From Pleurodeles waltl (Eukaryota; Chordata; Amphibia; Caudata; Salamandridae), in assembly GCF_031143425.1 (NCBI RefSeq), contig NC_090444.1, positions 1,351,420,323 through 1,351,484,322 of the forward strand: a stretch of 64,000 nt of DNA. The letters are read 5' to 3'. The notes under the pieces were generated by a model. That model did no database searches. It was not told the origin of the DNA and saw only the letters and a program-made list of their open reading frames with translations. How positions within the stretch are numbered: the stretch's first letter is position 1; the number at the start of each line of letters is the position of its first letter. Made by a program: the position numbers and the translations under genes. This document shows positions 44,803-56,731 of this stretch, in pieces.

Positions 44803-46638
44803 ATGGCGTCTTGTTGGATGACTGCTGATCAAGCCCTAACTCGGGTTATGGAGGACAGTTCTGATGTAGGCTCAGGGACTGAGACAGCAGATACTGAGAC
44901 AGCATCTGAGGGAGACGACAATGGGGCAGAATCTGGGAGTGATTTTTCAGTCGGCGGAGTCCCATCCAATGACACCTCTTCCAGTGAGTCTGAAGGAGAC
45001 AATGACGACAGCCGTGCTGTCCCTTTGCAAGCACATTCTGTGCAGCAGGACCACATTGGGTTAGCCGAACCCAGAGAGCACGTGCTTGCGGCCGCAAGCA
45101 CAGAGAGAGTGCTCTCTTGGCAGCCCCCCTGTTTAGTTCAGCCCCAAATTCCACTTTTTACTGGTGACGCAGGATGTAAAGTCGATACAGCTAACTTTTT
45201 GCCAGTCAACTACATCCATCTATTTTTGGATGTTGACTTCCTTCAGAAAATTGTGCAGCAAACGAATTTGCGTGCAGACCAATTTCTGAGGGAGCGTGGA
45301 GGCACTCTAGGGCCGTGTTCTAGGGCACGCCAGTGGACTCCCACTTCGCTGGCAGAGTTGAAGATATTTTTGGGCCTTACGCTCAAAATGGGGTTAGTGC
45401 AGAAACCCACCTTGCAGTCCTACTGGACGACTCGCACGGGGTGGGTAACTCCAATCTTCGCACCATACATGAGCAGAGATCGTTTTTTGCTACTGCAGCG
45501 CATGCTGCATTTCATTGACAATTCTGCTGCATTGCCCCAGGACCATCCAGACCATGACAGGTTGTTCAAAATTCGGCCTGTCATGGAACATTTTTCTGCC
45601 AGGTTTCCAGAGATCTATACTCCTGGAAAGAATATAGTAGTTGATGAGTCCTTGATCCTGTACAAAGGACGGCTGCTTTTCAGACAGTACACTGCGAGCA
45701 AAAGAGCTCCCTATGGCATAAAGCTGTACGTGCTGTGTGAGAGCTCTTCTGGCTATGTGTACAGCTTGAGAGTGTATACAGGGAAGGATTCTACCCTAAA
45801 CCCTGTAGGTTGCCCTCCCGCGTTAGGGGTCACAGGTAAGATTGTATGGGAACTTGTCCAGCCACTTCTTTACAAAGGTTATAAACTTTATGTGGACAAT
45901 TTCTATACAGGAGTAGAGCTGTTCAGTGAGCTCTACAAAGCCGGCACTGTGGCCTGCGGTACAGTTCATTGTAACCGCAAAGGATTCCCGCAGGAGCTTG
46001 TTTGCAAGAAGCTCCAGAAATCAGAGAGTACTGCATTGCTGCATTGCTCGCAGTCAAGTTCTTAGATAGGCGTGATGTATACGTGCTCACTACAATTCAT
46101 GAGGAGAGCACTTCTCACGGTTTGGGGTCAGTTGGCCGAAGTCCACAAGCCCATCTGTATACTTGATTACAGTAAGTACAAGGACGGAGTGGACAAGAAT
46201 GACCAGGTTCTTCAACCATACAATGCGTGTCGTAAAACTCGCACTTGGTACAAGAAACTGTTTACCCACCTGATTCAGATGGCAACATATAATGCGTATG
46301 TTGTTTACCGTCAGACAGCCACAGGAAGACTCATGACTTTCCTTGACTTCCAGTTGTCTGTAATTGAAAGCCTCACTGCTGTTACAGAAGCAGCAGCAGC
46401 CTCCACCTCATATGTTCTGGAGGATGTGGCAAGGCTGCAGGAGCGACACTTTGCTGATCGCATTCCTAAAACACCCAAAAAGGATCGTCCATGTCGTCGC
46501 TGTAAAGTGTGCTCGAAGCATGGAAAGCGGCAGGAGAGTCGTTATTACTGTCCCCAGTGTCCATCACAACCAGGCCTCTGTATCCCTACTTGCTTTACGT
46601 TGTATCATACTAAAGCAAAGTTCTGGGAAATCGACTGA
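44803..46638 (+). pseudogene. piggyBac transposase (PGBD4-like), frameshifted
   Basis: Begins with an acidic Ser-rich segment (residues 18-70), then the DDE_Tnp_1_7 domain: LAELKIFLGLTLKMGLV, YWTTRTGW, RFLLLQRMLHFIDN, first catalytic D281 in NIVVDESLILYKGRL and D365 in KLYVDNFYTG. After the break comes DYSKYKDGVDKNDQ with the third D, YKKLFTHLIQMATYNAYVVYR, and a Cys-rich zinc-binding C-terminus (CRRCKVCSKHGKRQ...YYCPQCP...LCIPTCFTLYH). The frame is lost after an 8-bp duplication GCATTGCT (46033-46048) and regained by one extra G near 46134, so about 30 codons are misread and a TAG falls at 46063. All three catalytic aspartates survive. Cut-and-paste enzyme for TTAA sites. Confidence 0.8.
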
Positions 46639-48009
46639 GGTTGAGCTGTCGTTGAGTAATCCTTTCAGTGGCAGTGCATGGATACCGAACGTCCATGGGC
46701 CACTGCTTCGTTAGGCAAGGAGCCACAGAATTTTACTTCATGATGGACTTCCTTTTGGACTGCTTGAGAGCTAAATCCACTGTCAGAACGTGGTTGGTGT
46801 TCTGTTCAATTAACATGCATTATATTCCCCCTACTGCATATACTAGTGGGCAGAACATATGCCACATTGTCACGGAGTACCCTTTCTTCACCAGCATGTC
46901 TACCTTACTTTCAACGGTAGATATGCTCTCTCAGTTCGAGGAATCACTTTGTACGGCATACTTGGAAAACCCCAACTTGCATCCACAAACTAGTATAGGT
47001 TCACTTAGCAACAATACAGGATTAGCCAGGACTCTGATGAGAACAGAGACATGAATGGGTAAGGAAAGCTTATGGTAGGTGTGCCTTCACAGGGTTATTG
47101 ACAGGTAGAAGGAAGATAGTAAAGGTAGTACAGATGTACATCATCTACACCTATGGGTTCAAACCCATTGGTGCCATCCCAGCACTGAAGGAGAATGACT
47201 TGTATAGGTCAGTGTTTGACCTGCTTTTCATGTTCATCATCCATCAGAACTTAGTAGATGTTCAGTTTGCTGTATAAGTGCATTACAGTGACATCACTGC
47301 ACATAATGTTGGCTGGGACATATGCTATGTTCTCATGGACTCCCCTGTGTACCAAACACTACCCTTTTTCATAGCCTATGACCTTATCTTTATGGAACAT
47401 CATGAGAAATCCCCAGCATGTCTCCCTTAGTTTCAAAGGTAGATATGCTCACTCAGTTCGAGGAATCGCTTTGTACGGCATGCTCGGACACCCCCAACTT
47501 GCATCCACAAACTGGAAGGAGTTGAATTTAGCACAGAGAGTGCGTTAAAGGCGCATGAAAAACATGTCTTCCTGAGCCTTAGGTGGCTGTCACAGGAGTC
47601 ATTAGTAAATGTTCGTTACGCATGCATTTGGTAATGTTAAGGAAGAAGGAGGCAGTTACTTGACAGGTAGTCAAACTTATTGCGTTCTGTGGCGTGTGAA
47701 TGTGATGGGCCCTTGTCTGGCAGCAGTAAGTTAATGTGAGTGCAGTTATTGGCTGGATTGGGCCCGTGGCTGGCGATATGAAAGGGTTGTTTGTTGTGCA
47801 TGAATGGCGTGTGAATGGACCATAAAGAGGTTGGTGCCTGGACGCGGCTTCATGGCCCACCTTCAGAAGGCTTGGTTTTAATATTCAGATACTTTGATAA
47901 GTATTCATGCTTTGAAACCATAATTTCTGGAGGTGCTAAAACCAACCAGTGTGAGTGGTGGGTTAACTTTAACAAACTAGTACCAGGGGAGTCCAAGGGT
48001 GCAGGACTT
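46639..48009. other. Downstream non-coding DNA with a diverged direct duplication
   Basis: The stretch 46912-46996 (GGTAGATATGCTC...CAACTTGCATCCACAAACT) recurs at about 47439-47514, spacing about 520. A 128-codon frame at 46668-47054 has no recognised domain. No gene called. Confidence 0.35.
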
Positions 48010-48639
48010 GCATGGCTCTCACTAGTTTTCCTTCACCCAGAATCCACTTGAAATCACAAAATGTGCTTAAAAAACACATTTGCCTTGCATTCCAATGAGC
48101 AGAAGTCCAGGGATCTGCAGGGAGCCCCAAGCTCCACTAAGTCACCAGCGAAAAACTGCCTCACTTTAGTGAGTGGGCAAGTGACCACAACAGGGAAGTA
48201 CCCAAAATGGATTGTGGAGACATTAAAATTACCTACCACAAAACAGCCTCGTTTTTTAAGACAGTCACCTAAGTATTTGGTCCTGGGCTCGGCAGCCATA
48301 TAGAGAAACCTGCCAAACACAGACATTTCTGAAAACACCCAAGGCAGCCCACGTAAATGTGGCGTGTTTGGATTTAACAAAGTTTTCTTACCCAGAATAC
48401 CCTGCAAAAGTGAAACGTTGATTAAAACCACTATTTTTCCTTTCTTTTTTATCACAGAAACTACAGGAATGTGCAGGGATCCTCAAAATTCCTATCACCC
48501 AGTGTTTCCCCACTTGTCCTGATAAAAACACAACCCCGATTGTGTGCCTGCGCCTAGTGCCTGCTTCATGAATGGATCACTCCAGGGTTAACAGTAGCCC
48601 TCATGCAAGGACTACAATTGACCCTTGTGTGATCCATTC
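48010..48639. other. Piggybac interior leading into the 384-bp array
   Basis: No gene. Short words from the array appear towards its right side, suggesting an edge of decayed units. Confidence 0.3.
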
Positions 48640-51600
48640 CTGTCGGGGGCACTAGGCCTACCCACACAAGTGAGGTACCATTTTTATTGGTACACTTGGG
48701 GGAATGCTTGCTGGAAGGAAATCTGTGGCTCCTCTCAGATTCCAGAATTTTCTGTCACTGAAATGTGAGGAAAACTTGTTTTTTTAGCCAAATTTTGAGG
48801 TTTGCAAATGATTCTGGGTATGAGAACCTGGTCAGAGCCCCACAAGTCATCCCATCTTGGATTCCCCTAGGTCTCTAGTTTTAAAAAATGCACAGGTTTG
48901 GTAGGTTTCCCTAGGTGCTGGCTGAGCTAGAGGCCAAAATCTACAGGTAGGCACTTTGCAAAAAACACCTCTGTTTTCTGTCAAAAAATGGGATGTGTCC
49001 ACATTGTGTTTTGGGGCATTTCCTGTCCCGGGCGCTAGGCCTACCCACACAAGTGAGGGATCATTTTTATCTGTAGACTTGGGGGAACGCTGCGTGGAAG
49101 GAAATTTGTGACTCCTCTCAGATTCCAGAACTTTCTGTCACCGAAATGTGAGGAAAACGTGTTTTTTTAGCCACATTTTGAGGTTTGTAAAGGTTTCTGG
49201 GTAACAGAACCTGGTCAGAGCCCCACAAGTCATCCCATCTTAGATTCCCCTAGGTCTCAAGTTTTCAACAATGCACAGGTTTGGTAGGTTTCCCTAGGTG
49301 CCGGCTGAGCTAGAGGCCAAAATCTACAGGTAGGCACTTTGCAAAAAACACCTCTGTTTTCTGTAAAAAAATGGGATGTGTCCACGTTGTGTTTTGGGGC
49401 ATTTCATTGTCGTGGGCGCTAGGCCTACCCGCACAAGTGAGGTATCATTTTTATCGGGAGACTTGGGGGAACGTTGGGTGGAAGGAAATTTGTGGCTCCT
49501 CTCAAATTCCAGAACTTTCTGTCACCGAAATGTGAGGAAAACGTGTTTGTTTAGCCAAATTTTGAGGTTTGCAAAGGATTCTTGGTAACAGAACCTGGTC
49601 AGAGCCCCACAAGTCACCCCATCATGGATTGCCAAAGGTTTCTAGTTTTTAAAAATGCACAGGTTCGGTAGGTTTCCCCAGGTGCCGACTGAGCTAGAGG
49701 CCAAACTCTACAGGTAGGCAATTTGCAAAAAACACCTCTGTTTTCTGTCAAAAAATTGAATGTGTCCAGGGTGTGTTTTGGGGCATTTCCTGTCCCGGGG
49801 GCTAGGCCTACCCACACAAGTGAGGGATCATTTTTATCGGTAGACTTGGGGAAACGCTGGGTGGAAAGAAATTTGTGGCTCCTCTCAGATTCCAGAACTT
49901 TCTGTCACCGAAATGTGAGGAAAACTTGTTTTTTTTGCCAAATTTTGAGGTTCGAAAAAGATTCTGGGTAACAGAACCTGGTCAGAGCCCCACAAGTCAC
50001 CCCATCTTGGATTCCCCTAGGTCTCTAGTTTTCAAAAATGCACAGGTTTGGTAGGTTTCCCTAGGTGCCGGCTGAGCTAGAGGCCAAAATCTACAGGTAG
50101 GCACTTTGCAAAAAACACCTCTGTTTTCTGGCAAAAAATGGGATGTGTCCACGTTGTGTTTTGGGGCATTTCCTGTCGCGGGCACTAGGCCTACCCACAC
50201 AAGTGAGGTATCATTTTTATCGGGAGACTTGGGCGAACGCTTGGTGGAAGGAAATTTGTGGCTCCTCTAAGGTTCCAGAACTTTCTGTCACCGAAATGTG
50301 AGGAAAACTTGTTTTTTGTAGCCACATTGTGAGGTTTGCAAAGGATTCTGGGTAACGGAACCTGGTCAGAGCCCCACAAGTCACCCCATCTTAGATTCCC
50401 CTAGGTCTCTAGTTTTCAAAAATGCAGAGGTTTGGTAGGTTTCCCTAGGTGCCGGCTGAGCTAGAGGCCAATATCCACAGGTAGGCACTTTGCAAAAAAC
50501 ACCTCTGTTTTCTTTGGGAAAATGTGACTTGTCCACGTTGTGTTTTGGGGCATATCCTGTCCCGGGCGCTAGGCCTACCCACACAAGTGAGGGATCATTT
50601 TTATCTGTAGACTTGGGGGAACGCTGCGTGGAAGGAAATTTGTGACTCCTCTCAGATTCCAGAACTTTCTGTCACCGAAATGTGAGGAAAACGTGTTTTT
50701 TTAGCCACATTTTGAGGTTTGTAAAGGTTTCTGGGTAACAGAACCTGGTCAGAGCCCCACAAGTCATCCCATCTTAGATTCCCCTAGGTCTCAAGTTTTC
50801 AACAATGCACAGGTTTGGTAGGTTTCCCTAGGTGCCGGCTGAGCTAGAGGCCAAAATCTACAGGTAGGCACTTTGCAAAAAACACCTCTGTTTTCTGTAA
50901 AAAAATGGGATGTGTCCACGTTGTGTTTTGGGGCATTTCATTGTCGTGGGCGCTAGGCCTACCCGCACAAGTGAGGTATCATTTTTATCGGGAGACTTGG
51001 GGGAACGTTGGGTGGAAGGAAATTTGTGGCTCCTCTCAAATTCCAGAACTTTCTGTCACCGAAATGTGAGGAAAACGTGTTTGTTTAGCCAAATTTTGAG
51101 GTTTGCAAAGGATTCTTGGTAACAGAACCTGGTCAGAGCCCCACAAGTCACCCCATCATGGATTGCCAAAGGTTTCTAGTTTTTAAAAATGCACAGGTTC
51201 GGTAGGTTTCCCCAGGTGCCGACTGAGCTAGAGGCCAAACTCTACAGGTAGGCAATTTGCAAAAAACACCTCTGTTTTCTGTCAAAAAATTGAATGTGTC
51301 CAGGGTGTGTTTTGGGGCATTTCCTGTCCCGGGAGCTAGGCCTACCCACACAAGTGAGGGATCATTTTTATCGGTAGACTTGGGGAAACGCTGGGTGGAA
51401 AGAAATTTGTGGCTCCTCTCAGATTCCAGAACTTTCTGTCACCGAAATGTGAGGAAAACTTGTTTTTTTAGCCAAATTTTGAGGTTCGAAAAAGATTCTG
51501 GGTAACAGAACCTGGTCAGAGCCCCACAAGTCACCCCATCTTGGATTCCCCTAGGTCTCTAGTTTTCAAAAATGCACAGGTTTGGTAGGTTTCCCTAGGT

Positions 51601-52165
51601 GCCGGCTGAGCTAGAGGCCAAAATCTACAGGTAGGCACTTTGCAAAAAACACCTCTGTTTTCTGGCAAAAAATGGGATGTGTCCACGTTGTGTTTTGGGG
51701 CATTTCCTGTCGCGGGCACTAGGCCTACCCACACAAGTGAGGTATCATTTTTATCGGGAGACTTGGGCGAACGCTTGGTGGAAGGAAATTTGTGGCTCCT
51801 CTAAGGTTCCAGAACTTTCTGTCACCGAAATGTGAGGAAAACTTGTTTTTTGTAGCCACATTGTGAGGTTTGCAAAGGATTCTGGGTAACGGAACCTGGT
51901 CAGAGCCCCACAAGTCACCCCATCTTAGATTCCCCTAGGTCTCTAGTTTTCAAAAATGCAGAGGTTTGGTAGGTTTCCCTAGGTGCCGGCTGAGCTAGAG
52001 GCCAATATCCACAGGTAGGCACTTTGCAAAAAACACCTCTGTTTTCTTTGGGAAAATGTGACTTGTCCACGTTGTGTTTTGGGGCATTTCCTGTCGCAGG
52101 CGCTAGGCCTACCCATACAAGTGAGGTACCATTTTTATCGGGAGACTTGGGGGAACATAGTATAG
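48640..52165. repeat. Tandem array, about 384-bp unit, about 9 copies
   Basis: CCTACCCACACAAGTGAGG or a close form occurs at about 48658, 49040, 49424, 49807, 50191, 50575, 50959, 51342, 51725 and 52109. Short open frames repeat with it (67-82 codons) and are artefacts. It lies in the right half of the piggyBac-type insertion. Confidence 0.85.
49021..52088. repeat. Higher-order duplication: two 1534-bp blocks of four units
   Basis: 49021-50554 and 50555-52088 are almost identical, including private variants of each of the four units, while adjacent units within a block differ clearly. Differences seen include G/A near 49798/51332 and a T-run change near 49934/51468. Identity starts and ends at the same point of the unit. 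Confidence 0.8.
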
Positions 52166-53220
52166 CAAAACAAGTGTTATTGCCCCTTGTCTTTCTCTAC
52201 ATTTTTTCCTTCCAAATATAAAAGAGTGTGCAAAAAAGACGTCTATTTGAGAAATGCCATGTAATTCACAATCTAGTTTGGGCACCCCGGAATTCAGAGA
52301 TGTGCAAATAACCACTGCTTATCTTGAGCCCATTTTGGAAATACAAAGGTTTTCTTGATACCTATTTTTCACTCTTCATATTTCAGCAAATGAATTGCTG
52401 TATACCCAGTATAGAATGAAAACCCACTACAGGGTGCAGCTCATTTATTGGCTCTGGGTACCTAGGGTTCTTGATGAACCTACAAGCCCTATATATCCCC
52501 GCAACCAGAAGAGTCCAGCAGACATAACAGTATATTGCTTTCAAAAATCTGACATCGCAGGAAAAAGTTACAGAGTAAAACATAAAGAAAAATGGCTGTT
52601 GTTTTCAGCTCAATATCAATATTTTTTTATTTCAGCTGTTATTTTCTGTAGGAAAACCTTGTAGGATCTACACAAATGAACCTTTGCTAAATTCAGATTA
52701 TTCAGTTTATTTTTCAAAAATAGTAACCTTTCCGGGATCCAGCATTGGTTTCACACCCATTTCTGTCACCAACTGAAAGGAGGCTGAAAGCACAAAAAAT
52801 AGTAAAAATGGGGTATGTCTCAGAAAAATGCCAAAATTGTGTTGAAAAATGTGGTTTTATGATTCAAGTCTGCCTTTTCCTGAAAACTGGGAAGCTGGTG
52901 ATTTTAGCACCGCAAACCCTTTGTTGATGCCATTTTCAGGGGAAAAACCACAAGCCTTCTTCGGCAGCCCTTTTTTCAATTTTTTTTGAAAAAAACAAAA
53001 TGTTTGCTCTATTTTGGCTAATTTCTTGGTCTCCTCCAGGGGAAACCACAAACTCTGGATACCTTCTTTAGAATCCCTAGGATGTTGTAAAAAAAGGATG
53101 CAAATTTGGCATGGATAGCTTACGTGTACAAAAAATTATGAAGCCCTAAGCGCAAACTACCCCAAATAGCCAAAAAAGGCTCAGCACGGGGGGGGGGGGA
53201 ACGGCCCAGCAGCTAAGAGG
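52166..53220. other. Right terminal region of the piggyBac-type insertion
   Basis: No convincing ORF. It ends with a C/G-rich stretch (11 G) and GCCCAGCAGCTAAGAGG before TTAA, the inverse of CCTCTTAGCTGCTGGGC, a plausible piggyBac terminus. Confidence 0.45.
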
Positions 53221-54480
53221 TTAATACATTTGTAATTCTATGACAGTATGCCTGATAGTTGATTTTTGGGAAAGATTATGTTCAATACAGTGGGCTTGAG
53301 TTGGCTATGTTATTTATAAAAGCTGTATGGCTCATTGGCACACTGAGAAAAGTAATATCCAATGCCAAATCTGTTATTAAAAAAGTTATTATGAAGGCAA
53401 TAGGCCTGGCTTATTTATTTTGAGGCATATTTGTTAAAGCCACCCGAACTTTAGAAGTGGATATGGCTGGGTTGTTGTTATACTTTGTTAACGGCTATAG
53501 ATAGGTATTCTGTTACATGGACACTACTTCCTGTAGGTAAGGGTGTTGTTGTTGCATCTTGATAATTGTTATTAGGTCCTTTGAGAAAGGTTGCAGATTG
53601 TTTTACCAACAGCGATTCTGTGCATATTAGTGATATTCTGACTCTATGTCTGATGGTTGCCAGCTTATGTACAATACAATAGGCCTGAGCTGCTAAGGCG
53701 ATAAACCAATGATAAAAGCAGAGGCTTGATTGGTTCATTGGCAATTGTTATGTCAAAAGCGATAAGTGTGATCTGTTTATTATAAAAAGGTGTGACTAAG
53801 GGGGTAGGTCAGACATTTATTACTAAAAGCATTATAAAGACAATAAGCTTTTAAGGGTGAACAGGCATTAAACTGGGTTAAAGAATGTAGGTACGTATTT
53901 TGTTAGATGGAAGCTCAAAGTCACTGACTTGCAAGGACACAGACTGCGGATGGAAGATTTGATCTGAAAGAAACCATGTTTTAGGCCCCTGTAAGAGGGA
54001 TTCTTCATTGTTATGTAAACTGTACTTCTCAATATATTTATATTTTATGACTGTATCTCTGAATGTTGCCTTGTGGGAAAGCTTATTTGTAACACATCCA
54101 TTCAAAGCTGGGTATGGTGGCAAGGCAATTTTACCGGACATAGATCTGATTGATTAATTAGGAAAAATATCAGATAGCCTATGTCTGCAAAAGACAGTAG
54201 GCCTGACATATGTGTTATGAAGTGCTTATGTTAAAGTCAATGTCTTTAATGGTAGATTATCTCTAGAGCCCGATAAACCCTTTATGTAGGTATTATGTGC
54301 ATGAAGCTTCACTGATTACCTTAGTAGAAAAGTTTATTTGTTGTGTCAATTACTTCCTTTGACAAAACTTTGGTTAGAGTATTTGCACTTTGATAATCTG
54401 TGTTAGACCCTCTTAAGAGGTTTGAAAGGTTTAGTTGTCTGCTGGGCTCTTGTTATACACACAAATCAATAAAAAATACA
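53221..54480. repeat. Degenerate satellite, right arm
   Basis: Continues the satellite of 37480-38743: TATGCCTGATAGTTG (53248), TATGTCTGATGGTTG (53645) and CTGAATGTTGCC (54058) mark successive units about 400-415 apart, and GTGATCTGTTTATTAT at 53768 matches CTGATCTGTTTATTAT at 38468. Confidence 0.55.
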
Positions 54481-54629
54481 AACACAGAGGGGCTTTCAGC
54501 CATGCTTCTGTTTGAACGTCATTCTCCCTCTGTTTCAATCAATGAAAGCAAATATCATGAGACAGTAGGTCAGCCCACTTTAGCCATTGGTTCTATTGCT
54601 CTATGAGTAACTGCACTTTCATAAACTTT

Positions 54630-55529
54630 GGTGCATATTTATACTCTGTGCCAAATTTGCGTCATTTTTTTTACGCATATTTGGCGAAAACTTAACTTCA
54701 CATTTATATTTTAATGCTAGACCCATCTAGCGCCAAAATATTGGTGTTTGAACCATTTTTTGGATGCATGAACCCACCGTGCGTCAATGAGATGCAAGGT
54801 AGGCGTTCCCATCCAAAAAATGATGCTATCCCAATAGCGCCATATTTATCCCCCATGCTAAAATGACCCACGGGTGGGAGGCGGACCAAGTAATGGCATT
54901 AAGCTTGCTTAGTGCCATTATTTAACGCCTGGGTCAGACCAGGTGTTTGGGGACCTGTGGACACATTTCCATTGTCAAACACCATGGAATGGGTCCACAG
55001 GTGCCCACCCCAAGCCCCAGGAACTCCCCCACCCACACCAGAGGAACACCAGAGGATGGGGGACCCCATCCCAGGTAAGTAGGGTAAGTATAGGTAAGTA
55101 TTTTCTTTTTTTTTTAAGTACCACCGAGGGCACAACAAGGGCACTGGGTGCAATGGCCATGCCCAGGGGACACTGGTCCCCTGTGCCAGCCATTGGGTTG
55201 GTGGACATGACTCCTGTCTTTTCTAAGAGAAGAATCATGTTTTAGGATGGTTGGGCGCCTGAAAAGGACGCAAGGCTGCTTAGCAGCATTTTTTTTGCCT
55301 CTAACCAACCTAACGTCATTTTTTGATGCACAACCTCCTATTCCCATACCACCATCCCCACCCAGCTAGCGTAAGCTTTGCTGGTGCTAGCCCAAGCTTA
55401 GCGCTGGCTTGCAGCTTTCCATAAGTATGGCACCCGGCTGGCGCTCAGGAATGGCGCAAGTCCACTGTAAACGTATTGGTGAAAAACTGTCTTAGCATAG
55501 TTTTGCACCAAAAAGTTTAAATATGCCCC
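54630..55529. mobile_element. MITE related to 12059-12977, inverted orientation
   Basis: Ends GGTGCATATTTATACT and inverse of GGGGCATATTTAAACT. The interior matches 12059-12977 in reverse (the GGGACCCCATCC...GGTAAGTA block near 55060-55110 and CATGACTCCTGTCTT near 55206). More diverged, and the flanking 3-mers TTT and TAA do not agree. Confidence 0.6.
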
Positions 55530-56731
55530 TAAGTACAATACCATTGATAAACCGTCATCTACTGTTATTTTTTAATTGTATTTTTATTGCAAGCATACCA
55601 TTTAGGCAGCATAATGTTTCCTCTTTTTCACTTTTGTTCTTCTACCCTATCTGATATGTGCTTGTTGAGGTTTTGTATATGTTTTATTGTGGCTGGGTAA
55701 GTAGTTTAATAAAGGAATGAGTCAGTGGGTGGATGAATGAAAGTAAATGAGCTAGGATACGTGTCTGTTCAACTTGCAATAAACAGATCATACAAGCAGT
55801 GTTGTTCATCTTGTAAAAGTTATTATCCAAATATGCTTAATAAAGACAATACTGTTACATTCAGAGAGATAAATCCCAATAGCCAAGTGGAACTCCTACT
55901 GGGATGTTTTTGAGTTATTACAGTTTAATAAATGACAGTCCTTGTTGTTCTTGGTATGTTTAATGCATGTTGGGAGCTGCACACCAGGAACCCTATGACA
56001 GATATGGCGTACTTTACCTGTTTGAGCCACAGCACACCTTTAAATGGGTGCTCCTGTGCACGAACACCAAAAGTGCACCCTATTATGAAGAATGCTCTGC
56101 CCTCAGGCCAACCGCAAATGCATGTGACAAGGTGGCAGTGCATTATAGTGAAATAAGGAGCAGCTGCTTCAAAGCAGCAACCTGCCTGCACTTTTAAAAG
56201 GGATTAGAGATCCCCTTCCAGGTGGGTGATGTGAATGACTGCACTCCTATGCAAGGGGATGCCTGGGGGTCCATAGGACCCCCTTGAATCCCATCCAGTA
56301 GACTCCAACAGGGGGCGCACTGGCAATTAGCCACTTTTTGGGGTGCACTTTCAGTGCAACTCCCGACAGCTTTGTTGCCTTTGTGCCCACGTCCACTATA
56401 CAGGGCAGGTGCAGAGGTAAAGAGATGATCTCTTTTGCTTGGGGCCATGCTTCACACAAACGAGGGATGGTCCTCTTGAGATAGAGCTGGTACTACATGT
56501 GTGCCAGGGTTATCTGTATTGCAGAAGGTAATGCAAAAGTGTCTGTAGCCCCTTCTGTAATACCAAAGTGCCCGAGCGACCAAAGAGGTTGCACATGCCC
56601 GCTGTGCCCCCGGGTAATTTCTATAATATGACCCCAGAACAACACTACTAGGCAGCAGTTGCACAGTTCTGGAGGCTTTGAAAACCCACAGTGTATGTAG
56701 ACCCTAAAATACAGGACAGACAGTGGCAGCG
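55530..56731. other. No gene seen
   Basis: Contains several overlapping short frames (e.g. 55932-56156) but none with a domain I know. The middle, 55900-56450, is less AT-rich and could be another dispersed repeat. Confidence 0.25.

Larger units (their letters stand above)
38744..53220 (+). mobile_element. piggyBac-type insertion, 14.5 kb, in TTAA
   Basis: TTAA lies on both sides (38740-38743, 53221-53224), and the satellite monomer reads through at that point when the insert is removed. The right end (inverse CCTCTTAGCTGCTGGGC) and left end (CTATAAGTGCGGGC) align loosely, about 12 of 16 positions. The interior holds a piggyBac transposase, a hairpin chain, a nested complete Harbinger element, AT microsatellites with inverted repeats and a 384-bp array. 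It could instead be two piggyBac-type insertions that now share outer ends. Confidence 0.55.

Noticed and set aside
47150..47180. GGTTCAAACCC as a tRNA-type B box of a SINE or tRNA gene
   Set aside because: No matching A box, no cloverleaf stems; the word is a short palindrome only.
49376..51913. Recurrent 62-82 codon frames at 384-bp spacing
   Set aside because: They follow the tandem array and show no codon-level conservation between units.
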